Source of the DNA: AP-15 sp035252905
Lineage (GTDB): Bacteria; Pseudomonadota; Alphaproteobacteria; ATCC43930; CGMCC-115725
Assembly: GCA_035252905.1 (NCBI GenBank)
Contig: DATFCQ010000035.1
Span: 1-6,554 of the forward strand
Direction: 5' to 3'
Length of the DNA stretch: 6,554 nucleotides
Part shown: positions 1 through 5,377 of the stretch, one piece after another
Layout: every line of letters begins with the position of its first letter
Position numbering within the stretch: the first letter of the stretch is position 1
The notes under the pieces: generated by a model
Seen by the model: only the letters and a program-made list of their open reading frames with translations
What the model was told of the DNA's origin: nothing
The model's database searches: none
Translations under genes and position numbers: made by a program

Positions 1-109
1 CGGACGTCGTCGCTCGCGGCTTACGATGGCTGGCATCGCCGCGCCGCTCGCTCCTAGCCGGCGCGCCGGGCCGCGCGTCGCACACCATGGCGGGATGCGT
101 TAGGTGCTC

Positions 110-880
110 TCAGGAACCGACGAGGCCAAATTGCGGGCTCGACGGCTCGGCAAAGCGCCGCTGAGGGATACGGCCGGCGAGCCGAGCGAGGCGCCCGGCC
201 TCGACCGCGGCGCGCATCGCCGCGGCCATCCGCCGCGGATCGTGCGATTGGGCGATGGCGGTATCGATCATCACGGCGGCGCAGCCGAGTTCCATTGCCC
301 GCGCCGCATCGGAGGCGGTGCCGATGCCGGCGTCGAGCACGACCGGGACCGGGCTGCGCGCGCAGATCAGTTCGATCGCCGCCGGATTGGCGATGCCCAT
401 GCCCGAGCCGATCAGAGAGCCCATCGGCATGACCGCGGCGCAGCCGACATCGATCAGCTTCTGGCAGGCGACCGGGTCTTCATTGCAATAGGGCAGCACG
501 ACAAATCCCTTGCGCACCAGCTCGTCGGCAGCCTCTACAAGCTGCTCGACATCGGGATAGAGCGTTTCGCGGTCGCCGATCAGTTCGAGCTTGACCCAAT
601 TAGTGTCGAGCGCCTCGCGGGCGAGTTCGGCGGTCAACACGGCGTCGCGCACGGTCGCGCAGCCCGAGGTGTTGGGCAACAGGCGGTAGCGCCCGCCCAG
701 CACATCGACGAGGCTCTCGGCATAGCCTTCGAGGCTGATCCGCCGGATCGACGCGGTGACGATCTCGGCGCCGCTCGCGTCCAGGGCATCGAGCATGACC
801 TGCTGGTTCGGATAGCGGGCGGTGCCGGCGATCAGCCGGGAAGAAAACGAGGTGCCGGCGATAACGAGCGGATCGGTCAT
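110..880 (-). CDS. thiG: Thiazole synthase ThiG
   Basis: ThiG is the cytoplasmic TIM-barrel enzyme that builds the thiazole phosphate ring of thiamine from 1-deoxy-D-xylulose 5-phosphate, dehydroglycine and sulfur from ThiS thiocarboxylate. The product is 256 residues, the usual family length. Visible hallmarks are NTSGC at residues 70-74, the Schiff-base lysine K97 in WVKLELIGD, E99 next to it, MPMGSLIGSGMG at 151-162, and D183 in VLDAGIGTASDAA. These match the known catalytic Lys/Glu/Asp set of the family. The frame stays open upstream to an ATG at 955, but that lies inside thiS. The ATG at 880 gives the typical family N-terminus and has an AGGA 9 nt upstream. It is the third gene of thiO-thiS-thiG, 25 bp after thiS. 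Identification is firm. Confidence 0.97.
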   Translation of the reverse strand: MTDPLVIAGTSFSSRLIAGTARYPNQQVMLDALDASGAEIVTASIRRISLEGYAESLVDVLGGRYRLLPNTSGCATVRDAVLTAELAREALDTNWVKLELIGDRETLYPDVEQLVEAADELVRKGFVVLPYCNEDPVACQKLIDVGCAAVMPMGSLIGSGMGIANPAAIELICARSPVPVVLDAGIGTASDAARAMELGCAAVMIDTAIAQSHDPRRMAAAMRAAVEAGRLARLAGRIPQRRFAEPSSPQFGLVGS

Positions 881-905
881 CGGGAGACATCCTGGAACGG
901 TTGCA

Positions 906-1112
906 TCAGCCGCCCTGCAAGGGACGGACGATCTCGACGGCGTCGCCGGGAGCAAGCTCTCGCGAGGCCCATTCGGCGCGGCGGACCACGGTGCCGTTGA
1001 CGGCGACGGCGAGAAAGCGCGCGCCTTTGTCGATGCCGCGGGCGGCGAGCAGTTCGGCGACGGTCCCCGCCGGCACCTCGGCTTCGGCGCCGTTGATCGT
1101 AAGCCGGATCAT
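906..1112 (-). CDS. thiS: Sulfur carrier protein ThiS
   Basis: ThiS is a small ubiquitin-fold sulfur carrier. Its C-terminal glycine is adenylylated and converted to a thiocarboxylate, which donates sulfur to ThiG. The product is 68 residues, the normal size, and ends in the required Gly-Gly (LQGG). The N-terminus (MIRLTINGAEAEV) and the central segment RFLAVAVNGTVVRR at 32-45 fit the beta-grasp pattern. The ATG overlaps the thiO stop as ATGA at 1109-1112, which suggests translational coupling; a GGGGA lies 4 nt upstream inside thiO. The same frame is open further upstream to 1382, but that extension is an arginine-rich shadow of thiO. No thiF or other activating enzyme is seen in the window. 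Confidence 0.96.
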   Translation of the reverse strand: MIRLTINGAEAEVPAGTVAELLAARGIDKGARFLAVAVNGTVVRRAEWASRELAPGDAVEIVRPLQGG

Positions 1113-2275
1113 CGCGTCCCCGCGGCGGCTGCCCTGCCGGCAAAGCGTTCCGGCGTGAACGGCAACAGGAGTTCGGGCAGGCGCCCGCTCAGCACATAGG
1201 CGGAGACCGCCGCCGCCGTGACCGGCGTCAGCAGGATGCCGTTGCGGTGGTGCCCGGTGGCGACGACGAGCCCGTCGAGGCCGGCGGGACCGAGCATCGG
1301 CGCGTCGTCGCGCGAGCCCGGGCGAAAGCCGACCCAGGTCTCGGCGATCGCCAATTCTTCGATCGCCGGCATCGCCCGCCAAGCGCCTTCGAGCAAGGCC
1401 AGCAGACCGCCTGCCGTCAGGCTGTCGTCAAAGCCGCGCTCCTCGACCGTGCCGCCGATAATGAGGCGGCCGTCGCGGCGCGGCACGAGATAGGCCTTGG
1501 GCGCCCAGATCACATGGCGCAACAGCGGCGCCGCCTTGTCCATGCGCAAGGCCAGCATCTGACCCTTGATCGGCCGTACCGGCGGGACGACCTCGCGCGG
1601 CAGGCCGGCGATGTCGCGCGACCAGGCGCCGGCCGCGAGCACGACGACATCGGCCTCCTCGCGGCCCGACGCAGTGACGACGCCGCAGGCGCGCTCGCCC
1701 GCGAGCGCGATCTCGCGGACCGGGCAATGCTCGTGGAGGGTGCCGCCGGCCCGCCGGAAGGCCGCGGCGAGGGCGGCGGCGAGACAGCGGTTGTCGACCT
1801 GATGATCGCGCGGGCTCAGCACCGCAGCGGGCAGACCCGGCCGCAGATGCGGCTCGCGGCGGCGCGCCTCGGCGCCCGACAGCCAGGCGAGATCGAGGCC
1901 CAAACCCTTTTGAAACTCATAGGCGTGCCGCAATTGCTGGGCATCGTCGTGAGTGAGTGCGACGACCATCGTGCCTTCGTCGCGATATTCGACGGCGAGG
2001 CCGGAAGCGGCTTCCAATTCGCGCGCGAAATCGGGCCACAGCCGCTGGCTTTCGAGCGTCAGCGCGAGGAGCCGCTCCTCGCCGGGTTCGGTCTCGACCG
2101 CGGCGGCAAGCATGCCCGCCGCCGCCCGGCTCGCGCCGTGCCCGGCGGCGGCGCGATCGTAGACGCTGACCGCGCAGCCCGCCTGCGCCAGTCGCCAGGC
2201 GATGCCGAGGCCGATGACCCCGGCGCCGATCACGACGGTTTTCGGACGGGACGAAACGACAGAGGGCGCGGTAAT
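1109..2275 (-). CDS. thiO: Glycine oxidase ThiO (apparent ATT start)
   Basis: ThiO is an FAD-dependent D-amino-acid-oxidase-family enzyme that oxidises glycine to dehydroglycine for thiazole synthesis. From the proposed ATT start it has 388 residues. The dinucleotide motif GAGVIGLG is at 17-24. Y262 (AYLVPRRDGR), R318 (GFRPGSRD) and R344 (GHHRNGILL) correspond to the substrate-binding Tyr/Arg/Arg of Bacillus subtilis glycine oxidase. The start is unusual. No ATG, TTG or CTG occurs in frame between the riboswitch and the FAD motif. The GTG at 2233 would begin at residue 15 and remove most of the first beta strand. The ATG at 2410 lies upstream of the aptamer and would translate through it. ATT at 2275-2273 sits 6 nt after AGGGAG, the best ribosome binding site. 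The product is certain; the start is inferred. Confidence 0.93.
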   Translation of the reverse strand: MTAPSVVSSRPKTVVIGAGVIGLGIAWRLAQAGCAVSVYDRAAAGHGASRAAAGMLAAAVETEPGEERLLALTLESQRLWPDFARELEAASGLAVEYRDEGTMVVALTHDDAQQLRHAYEFQKGLGLDLAWLSGAEARRREPHLRPGLPAAVLSPRDHQVDNRCLAAALAAAFRRAGGTLHEHCPVREIALAGERACGVVTASGREEADVVVLAAGAWSRDIAGLPREVVPPVRPIKGQMLALRMDKAAPLLRHVIWAPKAYLVPRRDGRLIIGGTVEERGFDDSLTAGGLLALLEGAWRAMPAIEELAIAETWVGFRPGSRDDAPMLGPAGLDGLVVATGHHRNGILLTPVTAAAVSAYVLSGRLPELLLPFTPERFAGRAAAAGTR

Positions 2276-2278
2276 GAC

Positions 2279-2375
2279 GGACTCCCTTCGCCGGGCGTGC
2301 CCGGCCAGGTTCAGTGGGTCTGATCTCAGCCGCCGTGACCGCGCCGCAAGCGGCCGTCCGACGGCACCCCAGCCT
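2279..2375 (-). promoter_or_regulatory. TPP riboswitch (THI element) controlling thiOSG
   Basis: On the minus strand the conserved THI-box blocks occur in order: GGGGTGCC at 2370-2363, CTGAGA at 2329-2324, ACCTG at 2310-2306, a P5 hairpin at 2304-2291, and GCGAAGGGAG at 2291-2282. P1 can form between GGCT (2374-2371) and AGTC (2283-2280) with one G-U pair. An extra GC-rich hairpin, GCCG-CTTG-CGGC, extends the P3 side. TPP binding is known to lower thiamine gene expression through this aptamer. The 3' AGGGAG is also the thiO ribosome binding site, so direct masking of translation initiation is the likely mechanism. P5 is atypical: its loop reads GCACGC rather than the usual UAAU-containing loop. 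A weak promoter (TTGCAT, 17 nt, GACATT) lies just upstream at 2410-2382. Confidence 0.93.
2282..2287 (-). promoter_or_regulatory. Ribosome binding site of thiO inside the riboswitch 3' strand
   Basis: AGGGAG on the minus strand matches the Shine-Dalgarno consensus and lies 6 nt before ATT at 2275. It overlaps the conserved 3' block of the TPP aptamer and the P1 strand. It is the main argument for the proposed thiO start and for control at translation initiation. Confidence 0.65.
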
Positions 2376-2451
2376 CGCGCCAATGTCGGACCGTAACCCC
2401 GCGGATGCAAGGATTTTCTGTTACGTGCACGGAGCCGCCGCCGCTTGCTTC

Positions 2452-2656
2452 GGCGGAATGCGCTACGAGGTTGGGCAAGAATTCAGGATCATCGTCTTTC
2501 CAGGGCGCGGGCATCGCCCGCGAACCCGGAAGCCATGAACACAGGCTCTCGAAAGCATTGCGAAAGCAGGTGTTCATGGATCCCGGGCCCGGCGCTTTGC
2601 GCCGTCCCGGGATGGCGAGACCTGCTATGGGGAATTCTTGCGGAGCGCATTCCGCC
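2452..2656. repeat. Nested composite palindromic repeat element (205 bp)
   Basis: The outer arms are a perfect 13-bp inverted repeat, GGCGGAATGCGCT at 2452-2464 and AGCGCATTCCGCC at 2644-2656. Inside them is a second perfect 10-bp pair, GCAAGAATTC at 2475-2484 and GAATTCTTGC at 2632-2641. The core holds three adjacent hairpins. One is at 2498-2531, with CGCGGGC/GCCCGCG around a 3-nt loop. The second is at 2533-2579, with CCATGAACAC/GTGTTCATGG plus an inner stem 2545-2551/2561-2567. The third is at 2580-2613, with ATCCCGGG/CCCGGGAT plus GGCGC-TTT-GCGCC. It has no coding potential. It resembles dispersed intergenic palindromes of alphaproteobacterial genomes. It begins 6 bp beyond the regulator stop codon, so its hairpins may also end or stabilise that transcript. 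Copy number cannot be judged from one window. Confidence 0.8.
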
Positions 2657-2662
2657 ATCTTC

Positions 2663-3400
2663 TCAAATGATGGCCCGCCGGCCGGCGGCGATACGGAGCG
2701 GCACGTAACCGGCAAAAGCGGCAAGCCGCGGCGGGTCGTGCAGCACGAGAATACCGTCTTGGATCTCGGCGAGCCGCTGGCGACGCAGCAGGTCGAGCGT
2801 GCGTGCGACATGCACCCGCGACAGACCGGCGGCGTCGGCGAGATGATGCCGCCGCAGCGGAAACGGACAGGTCGATCCGCCGGTCACCAGGCCGCGATGG
2901 CGCAGCCGGTCGAAGGTTTCGACCATCAGATAGGCGATGCGCTGCTCGGCCCGGGTGCGCCCCAAGAGCGTCAGTCGCGCGTCGCTGCGCTGCTCTTCCT
3001 CGCCCCGGATCTGCAGCAGGGCGAGAGCAAAATCGGGATGGCGCTCGAACAATCCGGAAAGCTGCGCACTGTCGAGAACACACAAGGTGACCGGCGTGAG
3101 CGCCTGCACCGAATGCCTGACGACCCCCAGAAGCGCAGCCGACAGCCCGATCAGGTCACCCGGCAATACGATGTCGAGGATCTGGCGCGTGCCGCCCGGC
3201 AGCCGGTGATAGCGTACGGCCCAGCCCTCAAACAGCGTATAGACCGGACCGCCGACCTCGTCGGCGCGAATAATGTCGGCGCGCGGCCGTACTGCAATGT
3301 GATCGGCTTTCATGCCCGCGACGAATTGCAGTTCTTCCTGCGAAAAGGCCCTGAACACCGGCTTCTGCCGAAGCGGGCATTCGGCGCACGCCACGAACAT
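2663..3400 (-). CDS. Crp/Fnr-family transcriptional regulator with partial FNR cysteine set
   Basis: This 245-residue protein has the family layout: an N-terminal cysteine motif, a cyclic-nucleotide-binding-like beta-roll (about 25-115), a dimerisation helix (about 118-165), and a winged helix-turn-helix (about 175-225). Against E. coli FNR, C5 and C8 align with C20 and C23, and C107 (TLCVLDSAQL) aligns with C122. The C29 position is proline P14. The recognition helix reads SRVHVAR at 194-200, so R200 matches FNR R213 but the key Glu and Ser are replaced by V196 and A199. The usual cAMP-contacting Glu and Arg-Ser are not apparent. An oxygen- or redox-responsive role is possible but the ligand is unknown. 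The ATG has GGAGG 4 nt upstream. It is transcribed divergently from scoA, which may be a target. Confidence 0.9.
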   Translation of the reverse strand: MFVACAECPLRQKPVFRAFSQEELQFVAGMKADHIAVRPRADIIRADEVGGPVYTLFEGWAVRYHRLPGGTRQILDIVLPGDLIGLSAALLGVVRHSVQALTPVTLCVLDSAQLSGLFERHPDFALALLQIRGEEEQRSDARLTLLGRTRAEQRIAYLMVETFDRLRHRGLVTGGSTCPFPLRRHHLADAAGLSRVHVARTLDLLRRQRLAEIQDGILVLHDPPRLAAFAGYVPLRIAAGRRAII

Positions 3401-3498
3401 CGCGCCTCCGCCTCATTTCCCCCAACATCCTCCTGTTCTTAACCCGGAAATAGGAGCCGAGATAGCCGAATTCCCCAAGAAAATCATAGCCGACAGAG

Positions 3499-3532
3499 TT
3501 GTTCTACTAGGTCCCAAAGCAGTAGCGAACAA
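3499..3532. repeat. Imperfect inverted repeat, candidate operator
   Basis: TTGTTC-TACT at 3499-3508 pairs with AGTA-GC-GAACAA at 3521-3532, giving ten pairs interrupted by a 2-nt bulge around a 12-nt centre. It lies about 100 bp upstream of the regulator start in the AT-richer part of the divergent promoter region, so it could be an operator for the regulator or another protein. This role is inferred from position and symmetry only. Confidence 0.35.
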
Positions 3533-3651
3533 TTCGCACCCGATGATATCAGATGTTCTCCTTTCCATTTACAATCGGCAACCGAACGGAAGCGGTGGCG
3601 TAATCGGCGCGGCCAGGCCGGACCCGGTTCTGCGGCGGCGATGGGGAGAAA

Positions 3652-3683
3652 ATGACGCGCTTCCCCCCGGTATCGCCTATGAT
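3652..3683 (+). promoter_or_regulatory. Weak candidate promoter for scoAB
   Basis: TATGAT at 3678-3683 matches the sigma-70 -10 consensus at five of six positions. The nearest -35-like sequence is ATGACG at 3652-3657, with a long 20-nt spacer. Initiation here would give a leader of about 50 nt containing the 3697-3718 hairpin. The spacing makes this tentative. Confidence 0.25.
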
Positions 3684-3739
3684 GCGCCCCGGCGAGGGCG
3701 GATGGGGTCTCGTCCGCCTCTTTGCGTCAGGAGCCCGAA

Positions 3740-4441
3740 ATGAACAAGGTCTACCCCGATATCCATGCCGCCCTTGCCGGGCTGCTGCGGGACGGCATGA
3801 CGCTGATGTCCGGAGGCTTCGGTTTGTGCGGCATTCCCGAGCAGTTGATCGCGGCGATCCGCGATTCCGGCGTCAAGGGTCTGACCGTGATCTCCAACAA
3901 TGCCGGGATCGACGGCGCCGGGCTCGGCCTGCTGCTCGAAACCCGGCAGGTGCGCCGGATGATCTCATCCTATGTCGGGGAGAACAAACTGTTCGAGCAG
4001 CTCTACCTGCAGGGCGAGCTCGAACTCGAATTCAACCCGCAGGGCACATTGGCCGAGCGCATCCGCGCCGGCGGCGCCGGCATCCCCGCCTTCTATACCC
4101 GGACCGGGGTCGGCACCCTTGTCGCCGAAGGCAAGGAGATCCGCGAGTTCGACGGTGAGAAATACGTGATGGAGCGCGGCCTCGTCGCCGACCTCGCGAT
4201 CATCCATGCGTGGAAGGGCGATGCCGAGGGCAATCTCGTCTATCGCAAGACCGCCCGCAACTTCAATCCGATCATGGCGACGGCGGCGCGCGTCACGGTG
4301 GCCGAAGTCGAGCACCTGGCCGAGCCGGGCACGCTCGACCCCGACCACATCCACACTCCCGGCATCTTTGTCCAGCGCCTCGTCAACCCGCCGTCCTTCA
4401 CCAAACGCATCGAGCAGCGCACCATACGCCGGCGCGGCTGA
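3740..4441 (+). CDS. scoA: Succinyl-CoA:3-oxoacid CoA-transferase, subunit A
   Basis: This is the alpha subunit of a class I CoA-transferase that moves CoA from succinyl-CoA to acetoacetate, allowing use of ketone bodies and linking to poly-hydroxybutyrate turnover. The product has 233 residues, normal for the subunit. The family-1 CoA-transferase signature appears as DGMTLMSGGFGLCGIP near residues 19-34. Further typical blocks are SNNAG, SSYVGENK, ELEFNPQGTLAERIRAGGAG and the C-terminal GNLVYRKTARNFNP. The last favours the succinyl-CoA type over the AtoD or PcaI types, though substrate cannot be fixed from sequence alone. The ATG follows AGGAG (3729-3733) by 6 nt; the in-frame TTG at 3722 lies before that site and was not chosen. 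scoB follows after 27 bp. The catalytic glutamate is in subunit B. Confidence 0.93.
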   Translation: MNKVYPDIHAALAGLLRDGMTLMSGGFGLCGIPEQLIAAIRDSGVKGLTVISNNAGIDGAGLGLLLETRQVRRMISSYVGENKLFEQLYLQGELELEFNPQGTLAERIRAGGAGIPAFYTRTGVGTLVAEGKEIREFDGEKYVMERGLVADLAIIHAWKGDAEGNLVYRKTARNFNPIMATAARVTVAEVEHLAEPGTLDPDHIHTPGIFVQRLVNPPSFTKRIEQRTIRRRG

Positions 4442-4468
4442 GCCGGTCACTTGCAAGGGAGCTTCACC

Positions 4469-5110
4469 ATGCCCTGGTCACGCGACGACATGGCGCGCCG
4501 CGCCGCCGCCGAACTCAAGGACGGGTTCTACGTCAATCTCGGCATCGGCATCCCGACCCTCGTTTCCAACTTCATCCCGCCCGGCATCACCGTCCAATTG
4601 CAGAGCGAGAACGGCATGCTGGGAATGGGACCGTTTCCGTTCGAAGGCGAGGAGGACCCGGATCTGATCAATGCCGGCAAGCAGACGATCACCGAATTGC
4701 CGACGACGAGCTATTTCGACAGCGCCGGCTCCTTTGCGATGATCCGCGGCGGGCACATCGACCTGTCAATCCTCGGCGCCATGCAGGTATCCGAGACCGG
4801 CGACCTGGCGAACTGGATGATCCCCGGCCGCATGGTCAAGGGCATGGGCGGGGCGATGGACCTCGTCGCCGGCGTCAAGCGCGTCATCGTCCTGATGGAG
4901 CACACCGCCCGCGGCGAGCCGAAATTGCTGCACCGCTGCACCCTGCCGCTGACCGGAGAGCAGGTGGTCGATCTGGCGATCACCGATCTCGGCGTCTTCA
5001 CGATCGACCGCACCGGAATGACATTGATCGAGACCGCCCCCGGGGTGTCGCTCGACGAGATCCGCCAGAAGACCGAAGCCTCCTATCGCCTGGGGCCGGG
5101 TCTCGGGTGA
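4469..5110 (+). CDS. scoB: Succinyl-CoA:3-oxoacid CoA-transferase, subunit B
   Basis: This is the beta subunit of the heteromeric CoA-transferase formed with the upstream gene product. It has 213 residues, the expected size. The active-site motif QSENGMLGMGP (residues 45-55) contains E47, the glutamate known in this family to form the covalent glutamyl-CoA intermediate. Other family blocks are NLGIGIPTLVSNF at 23-35, a GGHIDLSILGAMQV segment, and MIPGRMVKGMGGAMDLV. The ATG at 4469 has AGGGAG 7 nt upstream (4456-4461). An in-frame TTG at 4451 precedes that ribosome binding site and is unlikely. The gene is 27 bp after scoA, so the two are almost certainly co-transcribed, and a strong hairpin lies just after its stop codon. 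No other acetoacetate or PHB gene is in the window. Confidence 0.94.
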   Translation: MPWSRDDMARRAAAELKDGFYVNLGIGIPTLVSNFIPPGITVQLQSENGMLGMGPFPFEGEEDPDLINAGKQTITELPTTSYFDSAGSFAMIRGGHIDLSILGAMQVSETGDLANWMIPGRMVKGMGGAMDLVAGVKRVIVLMEHTARGEPKLLHRCTLPLTGEQVVDLAITDLGVFTIDRTGMTLIETAPGVSLDEIRQKTEASYRLGPGLG

Positions 5111-5129
5111 GCCCGGCGGGCCCGAAATG

Positions 5130-5156
5130 GGAAGAGCCGGCGGCGCCGGCTCTTCC
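5130..5156 (+). terminator. Strong hairpin after scoB, probable terminator
   Basis: GGAAGAGCCGGC (5130-5141) and GCCGGCTCTTCC (5145-5156) form a perfect 12-bp stem with a 3-nt loop, beginning 20 bp after the scoB stop. The plus strand has no T tract after it (AGAAAGG follows), so it is not a textbook intrinsic terminator. Position and stability still suggest it ends or protects the scoAB transcript. Confidence 0.6.
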
Positions 5157-5278
5157 AGAAAGGTAAAAGGTTCTTATCCGCGCGTAACTGGCGGTAGGGA
5201 CAGATTAGCCCTTTCGGGTGATGAGCGCAAGCCCTTTGTCGAGCATAGAGCCTTGGCCGCGATCATTCAGGTCGCCCG

Positions 5279-5312
5279 GGAACATCGCCGTACGTTCCGC
5301 CCCCGGCGGACG
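5279..5312. repeat. Small overlapping inverted repeats upstream of opgC
   Basis: GGAAC (5279-5283) and GTTCC (5294-5298) form a 5-bp inverted repeat with a 10-nt spacer. TCCGCC (5296-5301) and GGCGGA (5305-5310) form a 6-bp hairpin with a CCC loop. The two share bases and so are mutually exclusive. They may be regulatory or chance in GC-rich DNA. The GGAAC is not followed by CGTT at the spacing expected of an alphaproteobacterial EcfG promoter. Confidence 0.25.
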
Positions 5313-5365
5313 ATCCTGCCTCGTCCTGTCTCGATCCCGCTTCCCGCGCCGCCCCGCCCGCTTCT

Positions 5366-5370
5366 GAGGA
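5366..5370 (+). promoter_or_regulatory. Ribosome binding site fixing the GTG start of the opgC-like gene
   Basis: GAGGA at 5366-5370 is 7 nt before GTG at 5378. The ATG at 5371 directly abuts this site with no spacer and is in another frame, so it is not the start. Confidence 0.7.
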
Positions 5371-5377
5371 ATGCCCC

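Larger units (their letters stand above)
3401..3739. other. Divergent intergenic region between the Crp/Fnr gene and scoA
   Basis: This 339-bp stretch carries the promoters of both flanking genes, which point away from each other. The part from about 3440 to 3580 is visibly poorer in GC than the surrounding genes. It contains an imperfect inverted repeat at 3499-3532 (TTGTTCTACT, then AGTA-GC-GAACAA) and the 8-bp palindrome TGATATCA at 3544-3551. A TACAAT resembling a -10 box lies at 3570-3575 on the plus strand, without a convincing -35. I see no TTGAT-N4-ATCAA FNR site. The GC-rich part near scoA has a leader hairpin, GGCGGA (3697-3702) with TCCGCC (3713-3718). I see no convincing gene inside; open frames here are short and have no protein-like composition. 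Confidence 0.6.

Noticed and set aside
1..109. Possible start of a fourth thiamine gene (thiE) on the minus strand after thiG
   Set aside because: Two open frames reach the window edge, from ATG at 88 and from ATG at 36. Neither shows a ThiE-like N-terminus, and the AGGAG before the second is 14 nt away. Too little sequence remains to support a call.
104..1000. Long plus-strand open frame opposite thiG and thiS (298 codons)
   Set aside because: It is antisense to clearly identified genes, is rich in Arg, Gly, Ala and Asp as expected of a GC-rich shadow frame, and has no recognisable domain.
1247..2323. Long plus-strand open frame opposite thiO (358 codons)
   Set aside because: It is a shadow of thiO with composition typical of an antisense frame in GC-rich DNA; the thiO motifs are unambiguous on the other strand.
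2276..2410. N-terminal extension of thiO to the ATG at 2410
   Set aside because: The extension would be translated from the riboswitch aptamer itself, is arginine-rich, has no ribosome binding site, and its ATG lies upstream of the aptamer's 5' end.
2405..3442. Plus-strand open frame of 345 codons across the repeat element and opposite the Crp/Fnr gene
   Set aside because: It spans the palindromic repeat and the antisense of a clear regulator gene, and shows no domain or protein-like composition.
3544..3551. TGATATCA as an FNR/FixK binding site
   Set aside because: It contains TGAT and ATCA halves without the 4-nt spacer of an FNR box, and flanking bases are not symmetric.
4210..5166. Plus-strand open frame of 318 codons overlapping scoA and scoB
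   Set aside because: It is an out-of-frame reading of two well-supported CoA-transferase subunits, dominated by Arg, His and Pro, with no motif.
5279..5310. EcfG-type general stress promoter (GGAAC ... CGTT) upstream of the opgC-like gene
   Set aside because: GGAAC is present but no CGTT occurs at the expected spacing downstream.
5221..5367. 48-codon open frame (ATG at 5221) ending at the opgC ribosome binding site
   Set aside because: There is only a weak GGGTG before it, and the product is Arg/Ser/Pro-rich without recognisable features; probably chance in GC-rich leader DNA.
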